Source: Phytophthora quininea (Eukaryota; Oomycota; Peronosporomycetes; Peronosporales; Peronosporaceae). Taken from it: DNA of 64,000 bases. Location: the NCBI GenBank assembly GCA_011947345.1, contig JAAVTG010000075.1, forward strand, positions 186,001 through 250,000. Reading direction: 5' to 3'. The position numbers were made by a program, and so were the translations under genes. Shown in pieces: positions 34,255-42,988 of the stretch (position 1 is its first letter; the number at the start of each line of letters is the position of its first letter). The notes under the pieces are model-generated. The model saw only the letters and a program-made list of their open reading frames with translations, did no database searches and was not told the origin of the DNA.

Positions 34255-35816
34255 AAAGGAGCGTCGCTGCTGTGAGGCTTTACGAGTCAAGACGCCTTGT
34301 CTTCGTCTGCTCGACGACGTCGTGGTACGGCGCTAGGATGACCAGGTTCCCTGCCTCTGCATGGCAAAAGTCGGGCCTCATGGCAACCGGTTTGGTCTTG
34401 ATGGGGGAGGCAGAGATCACTGCGCGGCAAGCTGAAACACCAAACGAGAACCTCCATCGTGGTGACCACGCACAGCGTACCAGTACTGAACTGAGTTCTC
34501 TTTCGTGTTGCGAGCAACTGGAAGCTGCAGATCGAGTCGGGCATTGCGTTCGGAGGACCAGAAAACCTTGAGGCAGACTTCAATCCCTCCACGTTGAAAC
34601 TTGAGGCGATTACTAAGGAGGTAGCACTGGTAAGCGGAGCAGACGGATACACTGCGGCCGAGAGCTTTCTTCGGTGCTTTTGTCCTTAAAGTCCGGTCGC
34701 CGCCTGCGTTTTGCCAAGCACCACGCTGCGCAAGGTGAGCTCTGGTGCGTTTGTTGGGCCGGTCGGCAGCAGCCGGCTACGCTGAACGAGGGTCAAGCGC
34801 AGCACGGTCGGTTATAGTGAAAGCGCCATCAGTTGCAGCGACTTGCGCGAGCCGCCAATATTTTGGCCCTCGCTCGCGGCCCTGTAGCACACGTGCCAGC
34901 TGCAAGCGCGGCGGCCTGAGGAAGAAGCACTAACGAGCATGCGCTGCGCGAGAATGCAGATTATCGTCAAGAAAACGTTGTGATTGTTGTTGGATCTGCG
35001 TGGGCGTCAACTACGCTGTACCAAGAATTCCAAGATTGGAAGAATGGCTGGCTGAAAATTGGCCATTTCTCCGATAACGCCCCGTCCGAGACGTATCCTT
35101 GGGATGTTGCCACGACTCTTATCGAGGTGGCGTCATGGCGCTGCAGTCCGCTGTCCCATGCTCGAGACACCGTCGTCCTCCCATCGGAAGCACACCACAT
35201 CCCGTGGCCACGGTGTCCGTCAACAGCAGCACAATCGCGTCGCCTCTAATTTCGTGCGTTGGCGGCTAAGAACGGCGACTAAGAACGTGGAGGCTGGGGT
35301 TGAAACCAAGCGGGCCCCGAGGCTTCAGGGAAGCTGCTCGCTCGGCGCTAGGAAAGCACGCCAGCGGGTAGGCCGGCAAAAGGATCAAATCGCCTGGCAT
35401 CTCGGCCGGGCACAGGCAGTGACGACCCCTTGGCGTCGTCGCTTTGGACGCCATTCGCACCCACACAGGACTGATTCAGAAGCTTCGCCGCGGCAGCATG
35501 GGCGCCTCGCTCCGAGTTGAGGTCGTCCCGGAGCAAGTGCAGGCTTGGTGACACAAGTTGCCTTTATCGCCGGTTCGGTCTCGTCGCCCCATCTGTCCAA
35601 GCGGTTTCCCGGAATGCAGGCGTGTGCATAGGCAGGCCCGGACTGAACCTCGCCTTCCGAGAGCAGTGCTCACTCAGACACCCTCCACCGAGCGCCAGGG
35701 GCTCTTGGCCGCCTTCACATCGCGGCTTCCCCCACCAAAGATCGACGGCCGCCGGGCAGCGAAACGCTCCCTCTCATTGTAGAAACTCACTCGCAGCTAG
35801 AGACCGCAGGCCAGAC
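34255..35816. other. spacer with eroded coding-like fragments
   Basis: No whole gene. Two plus-strand stretches look like old coding sequence. At 34505-34680 there is SNWKLQIESGIAFGGPENLE followed by ADFNPSTLKLEAITKEVALV. At 34943-35200 there is ENVVIVVGSAWASTTLYQEF followed by QDWKNGWLKIGHFSDNAPSE. I recognise neither. They may be pieces of repeated oomycete genes. The remainder, up to the RasGAP start at 35817, should include that gene's promoter. Confidence 0.35.
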
Positions 35817-36722
35817 ATGGGCAAGTGGAACCTGCAGCGGGGGCGCTCGCAGGACGAGCTGCCGCGTCTGGACGAGCTCGAGCGCGCCGTGCAGAGCGAG
35901 ATTCAGGACGTGCAAGGCCGCGAGGAGCTCTTCCTGCGCTCCACGTCGGAGCTCACCGAGCTCATGAGGAAGCTGGGCCGCCTGCAGGGCCGCGCCTACT
36001 TCCGCTACGTGCTGCGCGAGGTCTTCGGGGACAAGTCGCGGCTCTACGACGCGTCGTCTAGCAGCCCGCCGTCCGCCCGGCAGGCCTGCGCGTACGCCAA
36101 GAGCGTGATCCAGCGACTGGCCAAGGCTATCCACTTCGCGCCGCTCGTGCTGCGCTCCAGCTGCCACTACATGCTGACCGAGTTCCGCCAGGCCTTCCCG
36201 GAGTGCCGGCACGAGTCCCGCATCGTGGTCGGCAGCCTGCTGTTCCTGCGGCTGCTGTGTCCGGCGCTCATCAAGCCCGAGATGTTCGACTTCCCGGCGC
36301 ACACGCCGCAGTCCAGGCCCATGGGCGTGCAGATCGCCAAGCTGCTGCAGCACACGCTGAGTGGCACGCTCGTCGGCGACAGCGACGCCGGCTGCGACGT
36401 CAGCAACAGCTTCATCCAGACCTTCCAGCCTTTCGTGAGCGACTTCCTCCTGCAGTTCCCGCAGATCCGGCCGGCGTTCGGCGACGAGCTGCAGTTGTCG
36501 GAGATGCGCGGAGCTCAATCCTACGACTGCAACGTGGCTCTGATCACCCCCACGACACCAACGACGACGTCCGGCCACTGGCCGCGGGTGCCGCACGCAC
36601 ATCCAGGGAAGATGCGCGGACTCTCTATGAGCGCCAACAACGCCATCAAGAGCAAGCGCAAGGGCTTCTCGCTGCGCTTCTGGGCCAGAGGCTCCAGCAT
36701 CACGCAGAGACACACGCCCTAG
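35817..36722 (+). CDS. short RasGAP-domain protein
   Basis: Single-exon gene of 301 residues with high GC at third positions. It contains a compact RasGAP-like domain. The loop with a candidate arginine finger is at ELFLRSTSELTELMRKLG (about residues 38-56). The helix bundle follows (GRAYFRYVLREVFGDKSRLY). The RasGAP signature is GSLLFLRLLCPALIKPEMF (about 138-156), corresponding to the family FLR...PA motif, then RPMGVQIAKLLQHTL. RasGAPs speed GTP hydrolysis by Ras at membranes. The C-terminal 60 residues are basic and Ser/Thr-rich and end without a lipid motif. The domain is shorter than usual, so catalytic ability is uncertain. I chose the Met at 35817 (MGKWNLQRGRSQDELPR); the frame is open upstream but without conserved features. 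Confidence 0.75.
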   Translation: MGKWNLQRGRSQDELPRLDELERAVQSEIQDVQGREELFLRSTSELTELMRKLGRLQGRAYFRYVLREVFGDKSRLYDASSSSPPSARQACAYAKSVIQRLAKAIHFAPLVLRSSCHYMLTEFRQAFPECRHESRIVVGSLLFLRLLCPALIKPEMFDFPAHTPQSRPMGVQIAKLLQHTLSGTLVGDSDAGCDVSNSFIQTFQPFVSDFLLQFPQIRPAFGDELQLSEMRGAQSYDCNVALITPTTPTTTSGHWPRVPHAHPGKMRGLSMSANNAIKSKRKGFSLRFWARGSSITQRHTP

Positions 36723-36789
36723 GTGCCTCGACCGCTAGCGGATAGGACTATTTAACCCTCATCATTAACACCATTGCCATCTCCATGTC

Positions 36790-38170
36790 ATGTCTTGGAT
36801 CCCCATAGATATCAGGGAAACCACAACGCGCGACTTCCACGAAGACGCCCAACGCATACAATTCCCAAGTGCACGATCACATCGGAAGCTCAAAAGCTTG
36901 TCGCTCATGAGCCCGCAGGTGTCGGCCGACGACACCGCAGCCGAGCTGACGTGTGCACAGGGCGCGGACGGTCGCATCTATGTGGGCCTGGCGGACGGAA
37001 GCGTGCGGGCGCTCGCGGCGACAGCGCCTGAATCAGGAGAGCTGCCGCTGCAGCCCTGGCGCTGGATTGTCGGCACCTGCACGAGCGCAGTGACGGTCAG
37101 CTGCCGCTTGGCTTCAACGTGGTTGCGTGGTGGTCCTCACGTCTCGTTGTGTGCTGCCTGCAGAGCGTGTGCGTCGTTGCAGGCAAGTTCAAGGACGCCG
37201 AGCGCGTGCTGGTCGTGGTCGGCAGCGCCTCGGGCGAGCTAGTGGTGCTCTGCAACGCGCTGGAAGTGCGGCGGTTCCAGTTGGAAGGCGCTGTGCAGAG
37301 CATCTGCAATGACCAGGATGGAGGTTTCGTCGTCGGGGACGTGGTGGGGAATCTCTACGGGGTCACGCAGCACGAGATCCTCTGGAAGGTGGGCTAGATA
37401 GTTGCTGCAGTGGTGTAGTTCGTTGTTTGACTGTATTACTTGCAGACCCAACTGCCTGTTATCGCGACTAGGTATGGAGTTGGAGCTGAGTGTTTCTACC
37501 CAGGGACCAAGCAGCCCATGGTGCGAGCAATCGCCCACACTAAGCTGCTCGACGTGGAGAAGACGCTCTCGAACTATGTGCTGGTCGCTACGGGCCAGAA
37601 GCATTTGCTGGTGACTCATCGCGGCAAAGAGTTCGGTGCCATTCCGACCCGAACACCGATCGGAACGTTGGTGAGCTTTCCAAGTGGAGAGGAAGATGTC
37701 GTGCTGGGAGCAGGAGAGGAAGGGTGAGCACATATGTCATCGCATTTATTATCATCTTCATTTAGCCTAACAACTACTTTGTTCTTGACAGGGTTATTTA
37801 CCGCCTGGTGAGCTACCGGGATGTGGCATCAAAGGACATGCCCAACTTCCTATTTGCTATGGAGAAGTGGACTCAAATGCAGTTCCCTGTTGCCAAGTTA
37901 CTCTGTGTGAAGCCATCAGCTGCCTCCGGAGACGCCAAACCGGACGACTTTACTTGGATCTGCCTGGGGTTTGATGGAGAAGTTGCTCTGTTTCGTGGCC
38001 AAGAGCTCGTCAAGCAATGGGACTTCACGACTACAGCCAGCGAAGACAACTTTTCCGTGGATTTAGCTTTGTTGCAGACCAATAGCGCTGATCCCAAGCT
38101 CCAGAGTGCAGCGATCATCTTCACTGATAGAATACGTGTCTTCTCGATTGACTTTGCAGGCCAACAATAA
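36790..38170 (+). CDS. beta-propeller-like protein of unknown function
   Basis: The exons 36790-37095, 37164-37388, 37446-37723 and 37792-38170 fit in phase and give 395 residues. The protein is built of short beta-strand repeats: GADGRIYVGLADGSVRALAA, ERVLVVVGSASGELVVLCNA, GGFVVGDVVGNLYGVTQHEI, VLVATGQKHLLVTHRGKEFG, TWICLGFDGEVALFRGQELV and AIIFTDRIRVFSIDF. This pattern resembles FG-GAP/WD-like propellers such as KPTN or ITFG2, but I cannot assign a family. No signal peptide or membrane helix is seen. It is probably a scaffold protein. It ends tail-to-tail with the CCCH gene and overlaps that frame by 50 bases at 38121-38170. Confidence 0.72.
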
Positions 38171-39718
38171 GAATTGCAACAGCAAAGCAAACAAGTATTG
38201 GCGTTGGAATCGGTTTTAAGCTTTTCTTTTGAAGTCTCTGGCCGTCGAAAAGTACGAGGTTCTTGCCGTCGAACGGCAGGAACGCCTTCTCAATCTTGGG
38301 GTGCTTGGCTTCGAGGTATTCCACCAAATTCTCATACGACAGCACCTTACTACCGTCAGCGAGTCGACGATCCGGAAACTTATTCCCAAAAACGCAGCAA
38401 GGCACGACTGCGAACGGCTTGTTGTGCATGATGGCAATATCAAAGATCGCGTCAGTAGCTTCATCAGGATGCATGCCAAGCAGAAGAGATGCCTGGTCGA
38501 TCAGCTCGGCATTGTCCGCATCTTCCAGGAAGGCACCCGTGTTGAAGAATGTCTGCACCTGCGGCACAAGCGTCTCGACAGGAGGCAATCCAGACTGCTT
38601 GCTGTCTTTCTTCTGCTTTTTCAAATATTTGTGCTGCATCTTGGACAGCTTCATCGGTCGCTGTTCAAAGATACATCAAACCGTCGTCATTCAAACACGC
38701 CAGGATGCAATCAAATGCGAACTGTCTTACCGGTTCAATGAGTGTGCAAGACAGACGTCGCTTGTTCCACAACTCGAAAGACACACTACCTCGCCCCCAG
38801 CAACGTCTACAACACCTTTGCCCGACGCAAGAAACTCCACACCAAACGTCTCTACAAGCCACTCGACGAAAATCTGTGCGCGTTGCTGCTTGCCGATTTT
38901 CCCGTGAGGATCTTGAGGGTCCTCATCGATATGAGCTCGAATACGCTTGAGATGCAGTCGCTCCTTCAGCCACTTTGCGTGCTCAGCTTTTCGCTCGGCA
39001 TCCGTGACGTGGTAAAACTCGCACTTGTCTCCGTGTTGACACGTTTTCGAGTTAATCCAGAATTTGCAGTGAACTCGTTCAGCTGTATCTGTAGTTTCTT
39101 GTCGATCGTCCACTACTTTCATGCTATCAACTCGAGTAGCATCGCCGCTCTGCTTTCGTTTGCTAGCCGTCGCGACAACCGTCGGCAGCGGCAGGAACGT
39201 CACGCCAGGATGGTCATCCTTCCACGCTCGGACAATCGTAATGTCTCGTGCGTGCATCAGAACCTCTGCACCGTCGTCTAAGCGTTCAGCAAAGCCGTGG
39301 ACTTGCACGATATCTCCAACCTTGACCCGGTACCGAATGACGTCCACTTGCTCCACTGAAAGCTCCCCATCGATGATCTTGAGGATCACCTCGAGTCGCT
39401 CACGTTCACCATTGGAATCTGCTTCCACCGATGCCAAATCAAAGAACGAGCACCTCCGTCTGCCAAGAAACAGCGAAGCAAACCTGTTAATATCGTGCTT
39501 TTGAGCAGTACTTAGGTCGGCGAGACGTACGAGATCCGGCGCTGGTGCATCAATTGGCCTTCCACGACGACATCGCTCTGTCCGGGCAGCGATTTCCATG
39601 GTCATTATCGCAGTACTGTGGCTAGCGGTGTACACGCAGGAATCTCTACCTGTTGCGCTTGCTCATCGGTCCATTGCGCCGCCTCCGCGCGAAGAGCTGC
39701 GAAGCTCGACCACACCAT
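38121..39718 (-). CDS. OB-fold / CCCH zinc finger / methyltransferase-like protein
   Basis: Complete parent of the truncated copy at 33377-34254. In order: start MVWSSFAALRAEAAQW (39718); an OB-fold resembling those of nucleic-acid-binding proteins (RRRCSFFDLASVEADSNG, RYRVKVGDIVQVHGFAERL); a CCCH finger CKFWINSKTCQHGDKCEFYH with C-x8-C-x5-C-x3-H spacing; a Rossmann-like motif VEWLVETFGVEFLASGKGVV then DVAGG; and a final domain with GMHPDEATDAIFDIAIMHNK and PFAVVPCCVFGNKFPDR. The last two blocks resemble a methyltransferase-type fold found with CCCH fingers in RNA-modifying proteins. One missing base in the C5 run at 38794-38798 separates DVAGG from GSVSFELWNKRRLSC, and a GT-AG intron follows IEP. 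The role is inferred to be RNA binding or modification. The 5' splice pattern near 39600 is unresolved. Confidence 0.72.
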
Positions 39719-40515
39719 CCGATGGATTAAAAAAGGTAAAATAACGAATATAGATTGGCTACACTTCACAGATGGCTACGTTATGGGCTAATGAACTTGC
39801 TGTTGGCACGAAGATGAACTTGCAAGTGCATGGTCACTTCTTCATGGTGCGATAGGAACGGGAAGTCGCCTCCGTTTTTCAGCATTGCCTGCAAAGAATC
39901 GGCGTTAGTTCTTGTCAGTCTATGAACTGGCACGTTCATATTTTTCTTGTCCTTACCTGTTTGGCACCAGGATAGCGCTCGCGAAGTTGGTCCTTGAGGC
40001 TCGTAGGCAAGCTCGTATCTTCGTAGCTCTGCAGAAACAGTCACGCAGGTAAGATGGATGCAAATTGGTGATAGTGTACACCACTCACGTCGATCAGCGT
40101 GATCTTCTCGTCGGGCAGTGAAATCGACCAGCTCTTCGGGTCGCAGGGCAAGCAATTGAGCGTCAAGCGGGAGGCAATCTCTTGTTGGGACAGAGTGCCT
40201 AGCTGCCGGTATCAACATGAAATGACGTTTGAGATTACCAGGTGACAGCCACAAACGTCTGCATAATACCTGATCCATCATGTAGCTAATTGCTTCAACC
40301 TGTGCTGCAGAAGAACCCGCTGGCTTCGGAAAACGGTCGACGATGTACTTCCGCAAGTAAAAGTCCGGCATGAAGGAGAGCCTACACAGAAGCAAAGAGT
40401 TAATGAGCTGCCGATAGTAGAGACTTCAGTAAGGTTGTCTACGTCTTGATCCACGGCCCATTCGATCCGTAGATGCTGGCGTCACAAAATCCTTCGGTCA
40501 TTGCCAACGACACCA
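39137..40515 (-). repeat. right arm of the inverted duplication (source copy)
   Basis: Reverse-complement partner of 32575-33958. Here the duplicated segment lies inside two complete genes, maspardin and the OB/CCCH gene. Both continue past the repeat edges, so this arm is the likely source and the left arm the insertion. The spacer between the arms is about 5.2 kb. Confidence 0.9.
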
Positions 40516-41122
40516 CTCGTTCAAGGTAGACGGACATGTAGCGCTGTAGAAATTATTTCAAACAATAAACCTGGTTACACGAGGCGATAGCAAGTTGCTA
40601 CTAGCAACCGACGCACAAGCTGCATTACCTGAACCAAATAGGCTCCCAACGACACCGCATACACGTGGATCTATTGGATGTAATAAGATAAACGTGAGTA
40701 TCAGTGACGTCGGGATGCTACACCATAACTAAACGCACTTCTGGCAGGTTCATTGCATTGAGAAAGCGATCAAAGCTGTGGACCCACGAGGAGTGGGTCC
40801 ACACAACCGGGTATTGGACCTAAACAACGCCAAATACTGTAGTCAGCGACACCAGCACAATTTAGCGCCTACAACAGTGTTTTATCCTTACAGCAAGCAC
40901 GCGATAACCTCTGGCACTGAGTTCCTGAAGCTGCAAGTGGAAGCAGCGAGCCACGCCACTTGTTCCGGGGAGACACACCAACGGAGGCAGTCCTGCGTTC
41001 TCTGCACTCAACTTACCAGAGTCATAGTATTCCCACGTATTGCCGTCATACGTAGTAATTCGTTGGCGCGCTGTGATCTCCAGGAACGAGTGCTCGCTGC
41101 GTTGCAATGCCGTTAGCGTCAT
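39781..41122 (-). CDS. SPG21: maspardin, alpha/beta-hydrolase-fold protein
   Basis: Ortholog of animal maspardin (SPG21), an endosomal/cytosolic protein that binds other proteins and is not known as an active hydrolase. Exon 1 (41122-40892) has ITTYDGNTWEYYDSGKL and PPLVCLPGTSGVARCFHLQL. The next exons carry VQYPVVWTHSSWVHSFDRFL, IHVYAVSLGAYLVQ (nucleophile-elbow position, V-S-L-G) and RYMSVYLERVVSLAMTEGF. They continue with LSFMPDFYLRKYIVDRFPKP, EIASRLTLNCLPCDPKSW with KITLIDV, SYEDTSLPTSLKDQLRERYP and AMLKNGGDFPFLSHHEEVTM, and end at 39781. Every block aligns in order with maspardin, and the intron sites are regular. It lies upstream of and on the same strand as the OB/CCCH gene, and its 3' half is duplicated in inverted form at 32575-33309. 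The Met at 41122 is preferred to 41173 because the conserved region starts soon after it. Confidence 0.88.
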
Positions 41123-41228
41123 TATGACAACCTCAGTTGACTGAATCCAAGATGCTTGTAGGGTCACTCGCATTCGTGGAAGAAATGATAACCATCAACA
41201 ACAGCAAGCTTCATTGCGTTAATAGTCT

Positions 41229-42002
41229 TCACTCCATGTCTTCCAACTGCTCAAAGAAATCTCCTGTGATGACAATAAGTACATTCAACGCCTTGAGCTG
41301 CGTCTCCGTTGGCTCCTTCAGCTCGCACCTCATGGCCCAGCAGCTCCTCAAGATCTGTCGGATCGTAGCAGCCACGGTGGCATGCACAGGCTTATCCAGT
41401 CTGGCCAGCAGCGCATAGATCCACACTGCTCTATCTCTCGACAATACTGTCAGTTCTCCATCACTGAGCCAGGCCGCATGGTAGTCCAGCAGTCTCCTGG
41501 TCAGCACTTGATCAAACTGCAACAGCAGTCGCAAGTGCGGCGGCGTGGCGTTTAGCTCTGCATCAGGTTTCCCGAAGAAGAAGGCGATCCAGCCGTCTTC
41601 GTCGCTCATCCTGGGCACATTGGTGCGCAGGATCTCCACAGCAGTGTCGCCTTTTGGCGCTCTCTTTGGAGGCCCAATGTCTTGCCACCTTGCAATCAGC
41701 TGCCGCAACTCTGCAAAGTCCGCCAGTAAATCGGTTCTCCATTTGTCGTCTGGGAGCAGCTCCTTGGGTGTGTCTACAGCATTGAAACCCTGTAGCGTGG
41801 GCATGTTGCGGGTCTGTTGGGCGTCGAAGCGACGCGGGTCCACATCGGACACTACCACGTCCGGAATGGCGCCTGCCTCTAGTCGCACTCGCCACAGATA
41901 CTCCTGAACATCCTGGGGAGGAAGACCTTCCCGCATACGCAGCCGAATCGCTTGTAAATCCACCGCTTCTTCGCCCTGAACGGGCAGCGCGGCGGCCATC
42001 AT
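41229..42002 (-). CDS. GEMIN2: GEMIN2 (SMN-interacting protein 1)
   Basis: Core factor of the SMN complex, which loads Sm proteins on spliceosomal snRNAs in the cytoplasm. Single exon of about 257 residues. The N-terminal motif is ALPVQGEEAVDLQ, then DVQEYLWRVRLEAGAIPDVV with VSDVDPRRF, as in GEMIN2. The C-terminal helical domain has RDRAVWIYALLARLDKPVHA, TIRQILRSCWAMRCEL and LNVLIVITGDFFEQ. I use the Met at 42002 (MMAAALPVQ), since the frame upstream to 42053 adds 17 poorly conserved residues. It is intact and divergent from the gene at 42133 across about 130 bases. Confidence 0.88.
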   Translation of the reverse strand: MMAAALPVQGEEAVDLQAIRLRMREGLPPQDVQEYLWRVRLEAGAIPDVVVSDVDPRRFDAQQTRNMPTLQGFNAVDTPKELLPDDKWRTDLLADFAELRQLIARWQDIGPPKRAPKGDTAVEILRTNVPRMSDEDGWIAFFFGKPDAELNATPPHLRLLLQFDQVLTRRLLDYHAAWLSDGELTVLSRDRAVWIYALLARLDKPVHATVAATIRQILRSCWAMRCELKEPTETQLKALNVLIVITGDFFEQLEDME

Positions 42003-42132
42003 GGTTGTGGATGGTTGTCGTGCAAAAAGTGAAAATGTTTGCGAATATTTCATGAAACTGACGAATCAAAGGGCATTCGCAACGTGAATATTACGATAAC
42101 GAGCAACCCCATTCAGCATTCAATCAGAACCA

Positions 42133-42893
42133 ATGGCGAGTGATCCGCTGACGGCTGTGAAGCATCTGCAGGACGTGGTGGCCTCTTTGGCGCCCGTATT
42201 GAAGCCGCAGGTGCTGCCGAAGGGCGTTGGCTATGGACTGGACCTGATTCTGTCGCTCTGCAAGACTGAGGAGCAGCGGCAGACACTGCTGGCGAAGGTG
42301 CAGAGCAGCCGACCCAAGTCTCAGAAGCGAGAGAGTGAAGAAGACACGGACGGCGAGCACGACGACGCCGAGTACTTGGAGCCGCAGGTGGTAGGCGTTT
42401 TTGACGTGGAGAAGCGCGTATTTGCAGTGCAGAAACTGCAGTGGATGCAGGAGCGCGACGCTGTGGTGCATGAGTTCGCTCGCTTCCTGGAGCTGCAGCT
42501 GGAGAACCCTCTGGAGTCCAAGATGGTGGTGCAATACTTCTTAGAACTGAATGGCCACAAAGTGGAGGAGGCTCTAAAGGCCCAGCAGTGCTTTAGTGCT
42601 GCGTTTGCATTGCAGACACTGCTACGGTGCGTTGGCTGTTGAGGTTGCAGGGTTTGGAGTTAAGGAACTGATTGGTTTTTCTGTTATTGATTTGACAGTG
42701 CTTTCCCACGCCCAGCGATTGCTGTCGGAGGCGAAGAGGTGCAGATTACTAGTGAGACGGATGTTGTAGAGGCCTTTGCGCCTCTGTTTGCCCCGAAGAA
42801 AAGAGCGCGAAGGCCAAGAAGACAAAGCAGACGCCGTCGAAGAAGGGCAAGACCAAACAGCAGCAGAAGTCGAAGAAGAGGAAGAGCACGTGA
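42133..42893 (+). CDS. unknown protein with lysine-rich C-terminal tail
   Basis: The family is not recognised. The exons are 42133-42626 and 42699-42893, phase 2, with a 72-base intron. Exon 1 is helical (LTAVKHLQDVVASLAPVLKP, LDLILSLCKTEEQRQTLLAK), has an acidic linker (EEDTDGEHDDAEY), and then EFARFLELQLENPLESKMVV and YFLELNGHKVEEALKAQQ. Exon 2 has AIAVGGEEVQITSETDVVEA. It then reaches a tail read as KSAKAKKTKQTPSKKGKTKQ if one base is allowed in the A4 run at 42799-42802; otherwise an Arg/Ser-rich tail results. The lysine tail is a typical nucleolar/nuclear targeting stretch and its codon use suits the gene, so I prefer it. A role in nucleolar biology is a guess. Confidence 0.65.
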
Positions 42894-42988
42894 GCCGAAG
42901 ACACTTGTGTGAACCTTGTCCATCTGAATACAATAGATCCAAACACATGAAGACAAAATGGCGCTCTATGTTAATGTTGTAGCTAGTT

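Noticed and set aside
34954..34983. Possible ubiquitin start (MQIIVKKTL)
   Set aside because: Similarity stops after nine residues and the next codon is a stop; no ubiquitin core follows.
35787..36713. 308-residue open frame on the minus strand
   Set aside because: Antisense of the RasGAP gene, with Arg/Ala/Leu-rich composition typical of a shadow frame.
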